In this document: positions 37,778 to 47,619 of the stretch, in pieces
Position numbering within the stretch: position 1 is the first letter of the stretch
Layout: each line of letters begins with the position of its first letter
NCBI RefSeq assembly: GCF_001999325.1
Contig: NZ_MVAR01000007.1
Coordinates: forward strand, 15,591 to 79,590
Direction: 5' to 3'
Origin: Thioalkalivibrio versutus
GTDB taxonomy: Bacteria > Pseudomonadota > Gammaproteobacteria > Ectothiorhodospirales > Ectothiorhodospiraceae
DNA: 64,000 bases
The notes under the pieces: model-generated
The model's input: the letters and a program-made list of their open reading frames with translations, nothing else
Told to the model about the DNA's origin: nothing
Databases searched by the model: none
Made by a program: the position numbers and the translations under genes

Positions 37778-37831
37778 CAAGAAGACGCTGATTCATCGAC
37801 TCCGCGCGGGAACCTCGCGCGCCGATCAGGT
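37778..37831. repeat. Intergenic repeat between uvrD and sucA sharing the 56.5-kb end motif
   Basis: Between the divergent uvrD and sucA genes lies GACGCTGATT (37784-37793), identical to the inner end motif of the element at 56456, followed by CGCGCGGG and CGCGCGCCGATCAG, which can fold back imperfectly. It probably belongs to the same dispersed family and sits in a promoter region. Confidence 0.45.
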
Positions 37832-37870
37832 CCCAAAGGCCGACGCATCAGGAATGGGAAGAGACCGCGA

Positions 37871-40681
37871 ATGAACGAGATGCCATCCCGGCACCGGCTG
37901 GACAGCCCCGTATCCGGGCAGGAGCTGCACCCGGATAACCTCGCTTTCGCCGAGGATCTGCTGGAGCGCTACCAGGACGAGCCCGATTCCGTCCCGCCGG
38001 CCTGGGCCGATTACTTCCGCTCGCTGGAAGGGGCGCCGCGCCCGGAACGCCGCCGGCGCTCCACCGATCGTCCGGATCTGGCCCATGAACAGCTGCAGAT
38101 CCGCGTGCTGCAGTTCATCAATGCCTACCGCTACCTCGGTCACTTTGGCGCCCGTCTGGATCCTCTGGAGCGCGAACCGCCGGAGCCACCGCGCGAGCTG
38201 AGCCGCGAGCATCACGGCCTCGACCAGGTCGGCCCCGATGTCACCTTTGATCCGGGCTCGCTGTTCATCGACGGGCGGGTTTCGCTGGATACGATCGAAC
38301 GGGTGCTGAAGGAGACCTACTGCGCCGGCATCGGCGCGGAATACATGCACCTGATGGCCACCGACGAGAAGCGCTGGCTGCAGGAGCGTCTGGAATCGGC
38401 CCATGGCCACTTCGGTTTCGATGACGACACCCGCCTGGCGATCCTCGAGCGTCTGACCGCGGCCGAGGGTCTGGAGCGCTATCTGCATCGGCGCTATGTC
38501 GGGCAGAAGCGCTTCTCGCTGGAAGGCGCGGAGAGCCTGATCCCGCTGCTGAATGCCCTGATCCAGCGGGGCGGCGCGCGCGGGCTGCAGGAGTTCGTGG
38601 TCGGCATGGCACACCGCGGACGCCTCAACGTGCTGGTCAACCTGTTCGGCAAGTCCCCGGAGGAGCTGGCCAACGAGTTCGAGGGGCGTCCGCGCGACGA
38701 CCGTGGCACCGGCGACGTGAAATACCACATGGGTTTCTCCTCGGACCTGGATACCCCGGGCGGTCGGGTGCATCTGGCGCTGGCCTTCAATCCCTCGCAC
38801 CTGGAGATCGTCACCCCGGTGGTGGAGGGTTCGGTGCGGGCGCGCCAGGTGCGTATCGGCGATCGCAAGGGCAACCGGGTGATGCCGGTGGTGATCCATG
38901 GCGATGCCGCCTTTGCCGGGCAGGGCGTGGTCATGGAGACCCTGAACATGTCCCAGACCCGGGGCTTCTCCACCAAGGGCACCGTGCATGTGGTGGTGAA
39001 CAACCAGATCGGTTTCACGACTTCGACCCTGAAGGACGCTCGTTCGACGCATTACGCCACGGATGTCGCCAAGATGGTGAACGCGCCCATCCTGCATGTG
39101 AATGGCGATGATCCCGAGGCCGTGGTGTTCATCACCCAGATCGCGCTGGACTACCGCATGCGCTTCGGCAAGGACGTGGTCATCGATCTCGTCTGCTACC
39201 GCCGCCAGGGCCACAACGAGGCCGACGAGCCGGCCGCGACGCAGCCGCATATGTATCGTCGTATCCGCGACCTGCCGACGACCCGCGAGCGTTACGCCAG
39301 ACGCCTGATCCGCGAGGGCCTGACGACCGAAGACGCACAGGAGCAAGCGCTGGAGGACTATCGCGGCCGACTGGATGCCGGCCAGCCGGTGGCGCTGTCG
39401 TTGCTGCGCGAGCGCAACAGCCATGCCGGATCCTCGACCAACTGGGGCCCCTATCTGAACCAGACCTGGGACCAGGATGTGGACACCGGCGCCCCCGCCG
39501 ACCGTCTGGCGCGCACCCTCGAGCAGCTTTCCACCCCGCCGGAGGGTTTCCGACTGAACGACCGCGTGCAGAAGATCCTGGATGCCCGCGTGGCCATGGC
39601 GCGCGGCGAGCAGCCGCTGGACTGGGGTGCGGCCGAGACCCTGGCCTACGGCGCGCTGATCCAGGACGGCTACCGCATTCGCCTGTCCGGGCAGGACTCC
39701 AGCCGGGGCACCTTCTTCCACCGCCATGCGGTCCTGCACGACCAGGAGACCGGCAAGGCCATCGTCCCGCTGCGGCGCCTGGATCCGGACCACCCGCGTT
39801 TCCTGGTGATCGATTCGCTGTTGTCCGAGGAGGGCGTGCTCGCCTTCGAATACGGCTATGCCACTGCCGCGCCCGAGGCTCTGGTGGTCTGGGAGGCGCA
39901 GTTCGGCGACTTCGTGAACGGCGCTCAGGTGGTGATCGACCAGTTCATCTCCTCCGGCGAGCAGAAGTGGGGGCGCCTGTCCGGCCTGACCCTGTTGCTG
40001 CCCCACGGCTACGAGGGGCAGGGGCCGGAGCACTCCTCGGCCCGCCCGGAGCGCTTCCTGCAACTGGCGGCGCAGGAGAACATGCAGGTCTGCGTGCCCA
40101 CTACGCCGGCGCAGATGTTTCACCTGCTGCGCCGGCAGATGCTGCGGCCCTATCGCAAGCCACTGATCGTGATGACCCCGAAGAGCCTTTTGCGCCACAA
40201 GGACGCGGTCTCCGACCTCGATGCGCTGGCGACGGGCCAGTACCAGACGGTCATCGACGACGCCCGTATCGAGGATCCCGGCAAGGTGAAGCGCGTGCTG
40301 ATGACCAGTGGGCGCATCTTCTACGATCTGGCCGCGCGCCAGGCCGAGGGCGAGCACGCGGATACGGCGATCCTGCGCCTGGAGCAGTGTTACCCCTTCC
40401 CCGAGGCGCGCCTGACCGAATTGCTGGGGCGTTATCCGGAGGCGGATGAATTCGTCTGGGTCCAGGATGAACCGGAGAACCAGGGTTACCTGGAGTTTGT
40501 CGCCCCGCGTATCAACCCGCTGCTGGCGGTGCGTGGCCAGACCCTGCACGCCGTCGCGAGACCCCCGGCCGCCGCGCCCGCCGTCGGTTACCCCGAGGTG
40601 CACAAGGCGCAGCTGAAAGATCTGCTCGAGCGCGCGTTCGGGCCGATCAGCTCGCGTGACACGCCGCACCCCACGCCCTGA
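37871..40681 (+). CDS. sucA: 2-oxoglutarate dehydrogenase E1 component
   Basis: SucA is the thiamine-diphosphate E1 that decarboxylates 2-oxoglutarate and loads succinyl onto SucB. The 936-residue protein shows VVGMAHRGRLNVLVNLFGK, YHMGFSSDLDTPGG, the metal-binding GDAAFAGQGVVMETLNMS with NNQIGFTTS, the RRQGHNEADEPA active-site loop, and the C-terminal GYEGQGPEHSSARPERFLQ. The short N-terminal helix (about 15-50) is the E2-binding segment. Start ATG 37871 gives the expected N-terminus. sucB follows 35 bp later; no lpd is in the window. Confidence 0.97.
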   Translation: MNEMPSRHRLDSPVSGQELHPDNLAFAEDLLERYQDEPDSVPPAWADYFRSLEGAPRPERRRRSTDRPDLAHEQLQIRVLQFINAYRYLGHFGARLDPLEREPPEPPRELSREHHGLDQVGPDVTFDPGSLFIDGRVSLDTIERVLKETYCAGIGAEYMHLMATDEKRWLQERLESAHGHFGFDDDTRLAILERLTAAEGLERYLHRRYVGQKRFSLEGAESLIPLLNALIQRGGARGLQEFVVGMAHRGRLNVLVNLFGKSPEELANEFEGRPRDDRGTGDVKYHMGFSSDLDTPGGRVHLALAFNPSHLEIVTPVVEGSVRARQVRIGDRKGNRVMPVVIHGDAAFAGQGVVMETLNMSQTRGFSTKGTVHVVVNNQIGFTTSTLKDARSTHYATDVAKMVNAPILHVNGDDPEAVVFITQIALDYRMRFGKDVVIDLVCYRRQGHNEADEPAATQPHMYRRIRDLPTTRERYARRLIREGLTTEDAQEQALEDYRGRLDAGQPVALSLLRERNSHAGSSTNWGPYLNQTWDQDVDTGAPADRLARTLEQLSTPPEGFRLNDRVQKILDARVAMARGEQPLDWGAAETLAYGALIQDGYRIRLSGQDSSRGTFFHRHAVLHDQETGKAIVPLRRLDPDHPRFLVIDSLLSEEGVLAFEYGYATAAPEALVVWEAQFGDFVNGAQVVIDQFISSGEQKWGRLSGLTLLLPHGYEGQGPEHSSARPERFLQLAAQENMQVCVPTTPAQMFHLLRRQMLRPYRKPLIVMTPKSLLRHKDAVSDLDALATGQYQTVIDDARIEDPGKVKRVLMTSGRIFYDLAARQAEGEHADTAILRLEQCYPFPEARLTELLGRYPEADEFVWVQDEPENQGYLEFVAPRINPLLAVRGQTLHAVARPPAAAPAVGYPEVHKAQLKDLLERAFGPISSRDTPHPTP

Positions 40682-40716
40682 ACATTCGATAAAGACGCAC
40701 AGAACAAGGAAGCGAG

Positions 40717-42060
40717 ATGGCATCCGATCGCACCCCGATCCAGGTCCCGGAACTCCCCGAGTCGGTCGCCGATGCGACTGTGATCGCCCTGCACAAAAAG
40801 GCTGGTGACGCCGTCAAGCGCGACGAGCTGATCGCCGAGCTGGAGACCGACAAGGTGGTCCTCGAGGTGTCGGCCCCCAGTGCGGGCACCCTGGTCGAGC
40901 TCTCCGCCAACGAGGGTGATGTGGTCAAGGCCGACGCGATCCTGGGTTATCTGGGTCCCGCCGAAGCCGTCCCGGAGGACCCGGACGAAGAGACCGAGGA
41001 TGAGGCAGCGCCTTCCAGGGCATCGACAGCCACGGAGGGCGGCAAGCCAGCGTCTGTTGCAACGGGGGATCGGGAAGGGAAACCGGTCGCTGCCTCCTCA
41101 CCCGAGCCCGCGCCGTCCGGGGCCGAGAACGGAGCGGCCGGTAGCCCGCCGCCGCCCACGCCGGCCGTGCGGCGCCTGCTGCAGGAAGCCGGCCTGCGTC
41201 CGGAGGATGTCGAGGGCACCGGCGACGACGGGCGCATCCAGCGTGCCGATGTGGAGCGTGCGTGCAGCGATCGCAGCGCGCCCGCGGCTTCTTCGAAGCC
41301 ATCGGGTTCCGTCGGGGCGGCGCGACCCCAGGGGCATGCGGCCGACCCCGGAGACCGCGCCGAGCGCATCGAGCGTGTGCCGATGACCCGCCTGCGGGCG
41401 CGCATCGCGGAACGGCTGCTGGAGGCGAAGCAGACCACCGCGATGCTGACCACCTTCAACGAGGTCGACATGTCCGCGGCGATGGCCCTGCGTAGCCGCT
41501 ACAAGGAGCCCTTCGAGAAGCGCCATTCCATCAAGCTCGGCTTCATGGGCCTGTTCGTGGCCGCGGCCAGCCGCGCGCTCGAGCGCTTCCCGGTCGTCAA
41601 TGCCGCACTGGATGGCGAAGAGATCGTTTATCACCACTACAGCGACATCGGCATTGCAGTCTCCTCCTCGCGCGGACTGGTGGTGCCGGTCCTGCGCGAT
41701 ACCGGAAACGCCTCCATCGCCGAGATCGAGCGGCGTATCCGCGACTACGCCGAGCGTGCCCGCGACGGCAAGCTGGATATCGACGAGCTGCGCGGTGGCA
41801 CCTTCACCATCACCAACGGGGGCGTGTTCGGTTCGTTGTTCTCCACGCCGATCCTGAATCCGCCGCAGAGCGCGATCCTCGGCATGCACGCGATCAAGGA
41901 ACGCCCGGTCGCGGTGGACGGCGAGGTCGTCGTCCGGCCGATGATGTACGTCGCCCTGTCCTACGACCACCGCCTGGTCGACGGTGCCGAGGCGGTGCAG
42001 TTCCTGGTCGCCATCAAGGAAGCCATCGAGGACCCGGCACGGTTGCTGCTCGACGTTTGA
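40717..42060 (+). CDS. sucB: 2-oxoglutarate dehydrogenase E2, dihydrolipoyl succinyltransferase
   Basis: The 447-residue protein has one lipoyl domain (lipoylated Lys in [14 protein letters not shown], about 50), a long flexible Ala/Pro/Glu-rich linker (about 85-150), a peripheral subunit-binding domain ([13 protein letters not shown] ... [13 protein letters not shown]) and the catalytic domain from about 220 ([16 protein letters not shown]), ending with the active-site His and Asp in [12 protein letters not shown]. It transfers succinyl to CoA. It converges on ubiB. Confidence 0.97.
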   Translation: MASDRTPIQVPELPESVADATVIALHKKAGDAVKRDELIAELETDKVVLEVSAPSAGTLVELSANEGDVVKADAILGYLGPAEAVPEDPDEETEDEAAPSRASTATEGGKPASVATGDREGKPVAASSPEPAPSGAENGAAGSPPPPTPAVRRLLQEAGLRPEDVEGTGDDGRIQRADVERACSDRSAPAASSKPSGSVGAARPQGHAADPGDRAERIERVPMTRLRARIAERLLEAKQTTAMLTTFNEVDMSAAMALRSRYKEPFEKRHSIKLGFMGLFVAAASRALERFPVVNAALDGEEIVYHHYSDIGIAVSSSRGLVVPVLRDTGNASIAEIERRIRDYAERARDGKLDIDELRGGTFTITNGGVFGSLFSTPILNPPQSAILGMHAIKERPVAVDGEVVVRPMMYVALSYDHRLVDGAEAVQFLVAIKEAIEDPARLLLDV

Positions 42061-42124
42061 CCCTGTGAGGTGGAGTGGTGGCGTCAGGGCTGCGACTCAA
42101 GCCGCATCCCACGTGACGGCTGGC

Positions 42125-43810
42125 TCAGTCGTCCGTGACGGGACGGCGCCGGGGGCCGGGGCGCAGGCTGAACAGCAGCACGCCGGCGCCGATCAGCGCG
42201 AGCGGCCAGGCCGGCCAGGCAAGCCCCTGCCAGGCGGTGACCTCCAGCTGCGTGGCCAGCCCCGCGAGGGCCAGCAGGGCCACACCCGCCCAGCCCTCGT
42301 TGCGGCGGCGGGACTGGCGCCTCAGCCCGTTTTCCAGCTCGAGGATCTGGCGGCGTAGCGCGGCGTCGCGCTCGGCCCGCTGTTCCTCCACGGTCAGGGC
42401 CTTCTCCAGGTGCATCGGCAGTTCCGGCAGGTGCGCCAGCAGGCGCGGCAGGTGTTGCTGCGCGTTGCGGATGAATGCGCGCACGCCCATGCGTTCGTGC
42501 ATCCATTTTTCGATGAACGGCTTGGCGGTGGTCCACAGGTCCAACTGGGGGTAGAGCTGGCGGCCCAGGCCCTCGATGTTCAGCAGGGTCTTCTGCAGCA
42601 GCACCAGCTGCGGCTGGACCTCCATGTTGAACCGCCGAGCGGTCTGGAACAGGCGCAACAGGACCTGACCGAAGGAGATCTCGTCCAGCGGACGCTGGAA
42701 GATCGGTTCGCACACGGTGCGGATCGCCGCCTCGAACTCGTCGACGCGGGTGTCCTTCGGGACCCAGCCGGATTCCACGTGCAGTTCGGCCACGCGGCGG
42801 TAATCGCGGTTGAAGAAGGCGTGGAAGTTCTCGGCCAGATAGCGCTGGTCGGAGTCCAGCAGCGAGCCGACGATGCCGAAGTCCACGGCCAGGTAGGTCG
42901 GGTCGTCCGGGTGGGTGGCATCGACGAAGATGTTGCCCGGGTGCATGTCGGCGTGGAAGAAGTTGTGCTGGAACACCTGGGTGAAGAAGATCTCCACCCC
43001 GCGTTCGGCCAGCAGCTTCAGGTCCACGTTGCGTTCGCGCAGGGCGGCCACATCGGCCACCGGGAGGCCGCCGATGCGCTCCATCACCAGTACGCTGCGG
43101 CGGGTGTAATCCCAGATGATCTCCGGGATGTAGAGGAGGTGGCTGTCCTCGAAGTTGCGGTGGATCGCGGCGGCGTTCGCGCCCTCGCGGATCAGGTCCA
43201 GTTCGTCGGTGATGGTCTTTTCGTATTCGTCCACCACCTCGCGCGGGCGCAGGCGCTTGGCCTCGGACCAGTAGCGGTCCGCCAGGTCCGCGATCAGGTG
43301 CATGACCTCGAGATCCGCACGGATGGTCTTGAGGATGCCGGGGCGCACCACCTTCACGACCACCTCGCGCCCGTCCTGCAGCGTGGCCGCGTGCACCTGG
43401 GCGATGGAGGCCGAGGCGATCGGCGTGTCCTCGAAGGCGGCGAAGGCGATCTCGATCGGGCGTTCCAGCTCGGCCTCGATCACGGCGCGCGCCTGGTCAC
43501 TGGGGAACGGCGGCACCCGGTCCTGCAGGCGCGCAAGCTCGATCGCGATGTCGTCCGGCAGCAGGTCGCGCCGGGTGGAGAGCATCTGCCCGAACTTGAT
43601 GAAGATCGGGCCCAGGTCCTCCAGTGCGCGGCGGATGCGCTCGCCGCGCGTGCCCTCGGTGCGGCGGAACCAGTTCCAGGGGGCGAGATAGAGCAGGAAG
43701 CTGAGCGGGCGCAGCGGCTTCAGCGTGAACAGGATGACGTCCAGGCGATAGCGCACCAGGACCCGCGCAATGGTCCACAGCCGCAGGCCCCGGTACAGCG
43801 CGCGGCGCAT
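42125..43810 (-). CDS. ubiB: UbiB, ubiquinone biosynthesis regulatory kinase-like protein
   Basis: The 561-residue atypical kinase-like ATPase is needed for ubiquinone synthesis. Markers are the KxGQ region [19 protein letters not shown], the altered glycine loop [14 protein letters not shown], the [12 protein letters not shown] catalytic segment and [10 protein letters not shown]. Two C-terminal transmembrane helices (about 500-550) anchor it. The start shares one base with the ubiJ stop, so ubiJ and ubiB are coupled, the classical ubiE-ubiJ-ubiB order. Confidence 0.95.
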   Translation of the reverse strand: MRRALYRGLRLWTIARVLVRYRLDVILFTLKPLRPLSFLLYLAPWNWFRRTEGTRGERIRRALEDLGPIFIKFGQMLSTRRDLLPDDIAIELARLQDRVPPFPSDQARAVIEAELERPIEIAFAAFEDTPIASASIAQVHAATLQDGREVVVKVVRPGILKTIRADLEVMHLIADLADRYWSEAKRLRPREVVDEYEKTITDELDLIREGANAAAIHRNFEDSHLLYIPEIIWDYTRRSVLVMERIGGLPVADVAALRERNVDLKLLAERGVEIFFTQVFQHNFFHADMHPGNIFVDATHPDDPTYLAVDFGIVGSLLDSDQRYLAENFHAFFNRDYRRVAELHVESGWVPKDTRVDEFEAAIRTVCEPIFQRPLDEISFGQVLLRLFQTARRFNMEVQPQLVLLQKTLLNIEGLGRQLYPQLDLWTTAKPFIEKWMHERMGVRAFIRNAQQHLPRLLAHLPELPMHLEKALTVEEQRAERDAALRRQILELENGLRRQSRRRNEGWAGVALLALAGLATQLEVTAWQGLAWPAWPLALIGAGVLLFSLRPGPRRRPVTDD

Positions 43811-44430
43811 CAGGCCTGCCGGTCGTCAGGTGCGGAGGCCGATGCCTCCAGACGACGCAGCCGCGCATCCAGCCGGGCGACGTCGTCGCGCAGCGTGGCT
43901 ACGTCTTCGGCGAAGGCCTCGAACGCGCCGCCGGCCGGTAGCCACTCGAGCTCGTCGCGCAGGTAGTCGGCCGTGTCCTCGGCGGAGCGCCGGCCCAGGT
44001 GCCGCAGGCTGTCGCGCGCCTGGTCCAGCAGATGCCGCAGCGGCCCGGCCGCTCCGGCGCCGGCAAAGCGTTCGAACAGATCTTCCCAGTCGATACCGGC
44101 ATCGCGCAGTGCATGTTGCAGGTCGGAGAGCACGGTCGCATCCCCGGTAATGCTCAACCCGGAGCGGTCGTCACGTGCCATCGCCGCGGCCAGCGACAGC
44201 GGCGAGCCCTTCAGCTGCACGTCCACTGGCTCCTCGACGCCGCCTGTAACCTGCAGCCGGTCGGCGGCCCCGACCAGCGACAGCGCGAGCCCCGGTGGCT
44301 CGATCACGATGGCGATCGCACGCCCGGCCAGCCGCGCCCGGTCCTTCTCCGGAGCGCTGGCCAGGTGTTCGTTCAGTGTGGCCTCGATCAGGGCCGCGAA
44401 CGGACTGGGCAGGGCGAAGGGTTCGGCCAT
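43810..44430 (-). CDS. ubiJ: UbiJ, SCP2-domain accessory factor
   Basis: The 206-residue protein has an N-terminal SCP2 lipid-binding fold ([38 protein letters not shown]) and a C-terminal coiled-coil ([20 protein letters not shown]). UbiJ is thought to present ubiquinone intermediates to the soluble Ubi enzyme complex. Identification relies on the SCP2 fold and its place between ubiE and ubiB. Confidence 0.9.
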   Translation of the reverse strand: MAEPFALPSPFAALIEATLNEHLASAPEKDRARLAGRAIAIVIEPPGLALSLVGAADRLQVTGGVEEPVDVQLKGSPLSLAAAMARDDRSGLSITGDATVLSDLQHALRDAGIDWEDLFERFAGAGAAGPLRHLLDQARDSLRHLGRRSAEDTADYLRDELEWLPAGGAFEAFAEDVATLRDDVARLDARLRRLEASASAPDDRQA

Positions 44431-44437
44431 GAAAATG

Positions 44438-45187
44438 CTAGAGCTTGGTGCCGCGGTGCAGGGCGACGATGCCGCCGGTCAGGTTGTCGTATTCGACCCG
44501 TTCCAGTCCGGCGTCGCGCATCATGCCGGCCAGGGTTTCCTGGTCCGGGTGCATGCGGATGGATTCGGCCAGATAGCGGTAGCTGTCAGCGTCGTTCGCG
44601 ACCAGCTTGCCCATCAGGGGGAGCATCTTGAACGAATAGACATCGTAGATCGGGCGCAGCGGCGCCATCGGTTGCGAGAACTCCAGCACCAGCACGCGCC
44701 CGCCCGGCTTGATCACCCGGCGCATCTCGGCCAGCGCGCGCTCCTTGCGGGTCACGTTGCGCAGGCCGAAGGCGATGGTCACGCGGTCGAAGTAGTCGTC
44801 CGGATAGGGGAGCTGTTCGGCGTCCGCCTGCACGAAGTCGAGGTTACCCACATGGCCCTCGTCCAGCATGCGGTCGCGCCCGGCCTCCAGCATCGAGGCA
44901 TTGATGTCGCAGGCCACGATCTGACCCTTCGGTCCGACCCGTGGGGCAAAGGCCCCGGCGAGGTCCCCGGTGCCGCCGGCCAGGTCCAGGATCTTCATGC
45001 CTGGGCGCACGCCCGTGCGCTCCAGGGTGTAGCGCTTCCAGATGCGATGGACGCCCATGGACATCAGGTCGTTCATGACGTCGTAGCGCGAGGCGACCGA
45101 ATGGAACACCTCGCCGACCCGCGAGGCCTTCTCGGACTCGGGGACGCTCTGGTAGCCGAAGTGGGTCTTGCCGGATTCTTCTTTCAT
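44438..45187 (-). CDS. ubiE: Ubiquinone/menaquinone C-methyltransferase UbiE
   Basis: The 249-residue SAM-dependent enzyme methylates the demethyl-quinone ring. UbiE signatures are [19 protein letters not shown] and the SAM motif [12 protein letters not shown], followed by [20 protein letters not shown] and [12 protein letters not shown] at the end. ATG 45187 is the start. It lies 13 bp after the DUF971 gene and 7 bp before ubiJ. Confidence 0.96.
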   Translation of the reverse strand: MKEESGKTHFGYQSVPESEKASRVGEVFHSVASRYDVMNDLMSMGVHRIWKRYTLERTGVRPGMKILDLAGGTGDLAGAFAPRVGPKGQIVACDINASMLEAGRDRMLDEGHVGNLDFVQADAEQLPYPDDYFDRVTIAFGLRNVTRKERALAEMRRVIKPGGRVLVLEFSQPMAPLRPIYDVYSFKMLPLMGKLVANDADSYRYLAESIRMHPDQETLAGMMRDAGLERVEYDNLTGGIVALHRGTKL

Positions 45188-45200
45188 CAAAGTGCCGTTG

Positions 45201-45566
45201 TCAGTGCGTCTTGCGCTCGTGTCCGGCCTCTTTCAGCCGATCCAGGTAATCCTGCCACAGTCGCTCCTGGTTCGTGCCGAGTTCGTGCAGGTAGTCCCAG
45301 TCATAGATGCCGGTGTCGTGCCCGTCGGAGAACACGAGCTTCACCGCATAGTTTCCGACCGGCTCGATCCCGGTGATGTTCACGTCTTCCTTGCCGACCT
45401 GCAGCACCTCCTGGCCCTTGCCGTGCCCGCGCACCTCGGCCGAGGGCGAATACACGCGCAGGAACTCGCAGGGCAACTCGAAATGCGAGCCGTCCGAATA
45501 TGTCAGCTCCAGGATGCGCGACTTCTGATGCAGCTGGATATCGGTGGGTCGGTGGGTACTGCTCAT
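45201..45566 (-). CDS. DUF971 / gamma-butyrobetaine-hydroxylase-like N-terminal domain protein
   Basis: The 121-residue single-domain protein matches the DUF971 fold: [20 protein letters not shown] at the start, [30 protein letters not shown] and YLHELG. Function is unproven; related proteins have been linked to iron-sulfur or other metal handling. It is 13 bp upstream of ubiE and looks like the first gene of that operon. ATG 45566 is preferred over the in-frame upstream codons because it gives the usual short N-terminus. Confidence 0.88.
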   Translation of the reverse strand: MSSTHRPTDIQLHQKSRILELTYSDGSHFELPCEFLRVYSPSAEVRGHGKGQEVLQVGKEDVNITGIEPVGNYAVKLVFSDGHDTGIYDWDYLHELGTNQERLWQDYLDRLKEAGHERKTH

Positions 45567-45765
45567 GCGGCCTCCAGAATCCACAGTCCGGGCGCCGCCC
45601 GAACCGAATCAGCGGACCGCCAAACGGCGGCCATCAATGGACTGCGAGGATACCAGCCCTGCGGGCCAGCGTGGCATCTCCCCGCGCACCGCAGGTCTGC
45701 GGATCTTGACACCCTTTGGGTGGCGCGTCAGAGTCCGCAGCCTTATTCATGGAAAGGGAATGTCC

Positions 45766-45987
45766 ATGACTTCGCCACGGATTGGCGTGCCCCCATCTCG
45801 ACAAGAGTCGGACGACGAATTCCTTGCGCCAGGTGCCTGGATAGGCCGTCGTGCTCTCCCGCGCCTTGCGGACGATCGCCGCGCAGAGTCGCAGGACCGC
45901 CGTTTTGCCTGGTGTTCAGCCCCAGGGTCTCCTGCTCGCATCCCCGAGGCCGCTTCTTTCCGGCCGTTCGGGAGGGTGGCCTCATGA
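45766..45987 (+). CDS. Possible small leader gene before the RTX paralogue
   Basis: A 73-codon frame has AAAGGGA 7 nt before its ATG and its stop overlaps the next start (ATGA), both signs of real translation. The predicted product (beginning MTSPRIGVPPSRQESDDEF) is Arg/Ala/Pro-rich with no recognisable fold, which argues against it. In the rest of 45567-45983 I see only a TTGACA box at 45706-45711 with a poor -10, a possible promoter. Low confidence. Confidence 0.25.
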   Translation: MTSPRIGVPPSRQESDDEFLAPGAWIGRRALPRLADDRRAESQDRRFAWCSAPGSPARIPEAASFRPFGRVAS

Positions 45988-47345
45988 GGTCTGCCCTGGT
46001 CACCGTTGTATTCGTGCTGGCCTGCCTGGGTGCGGTGTATACGTTGCTACCCGAGGTCCGGCATGGCGTGAACCTCTTCGCGGCCGAGTTCGCTCGGGGG
46101 TTCAAGCAAGGGTTTTCCTCGACCGCAGGTGGCGTCCCTCTTCCGGGGTGGTCTCCGGATCACTCGTCAGAGCTTTCATCCGAGGTTTCGACCGGGCGGG
46201 GTGGTTCGGAGCCGCGTTCCCTGGGCGATATCCGGGACCCGAGTATTCCGGCTGGTTCTGGCGCTGACGTTGACCTGAAGGGCTACGGCAACGTGCCGAA
46301 CCTGCGCGTGGCCCTGGAGCGCGACGACAGCGGCCGTTTGCGCGAGCATGTCGAGGCCTTTCGAAACGAGACCGACGTGCAGGCGCGTGCCGCCCGCATG
46401 AAAGCGTTGCTGTTTGAATGGGCCGGAGCCGCCGACGTCGATCCGGAAGACCGGGGGCCGAACATCGATGGCCGCAAGCTTGTCACCCTGGAGGCCTTCC
46501 TGGACAGGGATTTCCGCCAGCAGGGCAGCCCCGACCCTCGCCCGGGAGGAGCATCGGAGTTGCACAAGGCCTTCGCGATCTTGAAAACGGCGATGTACGG
46601 CGAGCTCATGCGGCAGACGCACCTGGCGCCCTACTTCGATGCGATCAGCTTTGCCCTGAACGAATCCGGTCCCGGCTTCGATTTCTCCGATACCACGAGC
46701 GCCCTGAAGGAGAGCTTCGAGCGCGACCCGGCCCGAGGGCTGACCGATTTGTTCGAATTCGAGCGGGCGGGTGGCGAGCGCCTGCGCGCAATGGGCTTCG
46801 ATCCCTACCGCCTGATGCGCGACTGGCTGGTCGAGGCTGGGGGCGACCCGAGTGTGCAGGCGGCGCTATCGGCCCTGGGCTGGGACGGCGTGCGCATGGG
46901 TGGCCAAGGCACGGTGGAGCGCGAGATTGTCGTGGCCCGCAATGATGCCGCAACGCTGAAGGCCGGATCCGGCGGTGACTGGCTGCTCGGGGGCGATGGC
47001 GACAATGTCCTGCAGCCCGGGCCCAGTGACGATCTGTTGTATGGCGGCGCTGGCGACAATACCTACCGCTTTGACGTCGGTACCGGCCATAACATCCTGG
47101 TGGAGATGCACGGAGACCGCGGCCGTAGCGTACTCGAGCTGGGCCCGGACATCCGCCCCGAAGATGTCGATGTTCACGTCGAGGACCACGAGTTGGTGAT
47201 CGCCCACCGAAATGCCAAGGACAGCGTCCGCATCCAGAACTGGTTCGGCTCCATCAACCCGGAACGCCACCGTCTGTACGCCGTTCGCCTCGCCGACGGA
47301 GAGATCATCGATCTCCCCGAGGCATTTTCCGCCGTAAGACCGTAA
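45984..47345 (+). CDS. Short RTX-type protein, paralogue of the middle of the large RTX protein
   Basis: The 453-residue product starts with one hydrophobic helix (LVTVVFVLACLGAVYTLLPE), then a linker. From about residue 100 it is closely similar to residues about 435-790 of the 1487-residue RTX protein: compare RNETDVQARAARMKALLFEW with MAETDVKAREARMENLLYEW. It ends after a single pair of glycine-rich calcium-binding repeats (GSGGDWLLGGDGDNVL; LLYGGAGDNTYRFDVG), so the long tandem RTX section and the C-terminal secretion tail are missing. It may be a membrane-tethered variant or a leftover of duplication. ATG 45984 follows GGGAGG. Confidence 0.75.
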   Translation: MRSALVTVVFVLACLGAVYTLLPEVRHGVNLFAAEFARGFKQGFSSTAGGVPLPGWSPDHSSELSSEVSTGRGGSEPRSLGDIRDPSIPAGSGADVDLKGYGNVPNLRVALERDDSGRLREHVEAFRNETDVQARAARMKALLFEWAGAADVDPEDRGPNIDGRKLVTLEAFLDRDFRQQGSPDPRPGGASELHKAFAILKTAMYGELMRQTHLAPYFDAISFALNESGPGFDFSDTTSALKESFERDPARGLTDLFEFERAGGERLRAMGFDPYRLMRDWLVEAGGDPSVQAALSALGWDGVRMGGQGTVEREIVVARNDAATLKAGSGGDWLLGGDGDNVLQPGPSDDLLYGGAGDNTYRFDVGTGHNILVEMHGDRGRSVLELGPDIRPEDVDVHVEDHELVIAHRNAKDSVRIQNWFGSINPERHRLYAVRLADGEIIDLPEAFSAVRP

Positions 47346-47619
47346 CCGTGAATAGCGTGTCGCAACATACCAGCCGCACAGTTTCTATCAGACCGATGCT
47401 GCCTGATTTGCTCGCAGATCCCCCAACACTTGGGGGCGCCGGAAGCTATCGCCGGACTGTTCGGCCAAGCGCAAGGGGCGAGGTTCTGCATTCTTCACAA
47501 ATGCTGCCCGTAGCGCGAAAGGTAAGACCGTGCCGCGATGGCCCGCGCTACACGTCCGGCATCCCCCTGAACCTTTGGCAAGGTTTCGTCGCGGCGTCTT
47601 CGGCCACACTGAGTGTGAG

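Noticed and set aside
37826-40723. 965-codon open frame antisense to sucA
   Set aside because: It mirrors a fully recognisable sucA; long antisense frames are expected in GC-rich DNA, and the translation shows no domain.
45168-45983. Upstream extension of the short RTX paralogue frame
   Set aside because: It overlaps the DUF971 gene antisense and then reads Arg/Pro/Cys-rich; ATG 45984 has a GGGAGG site and starts a membrane helix.
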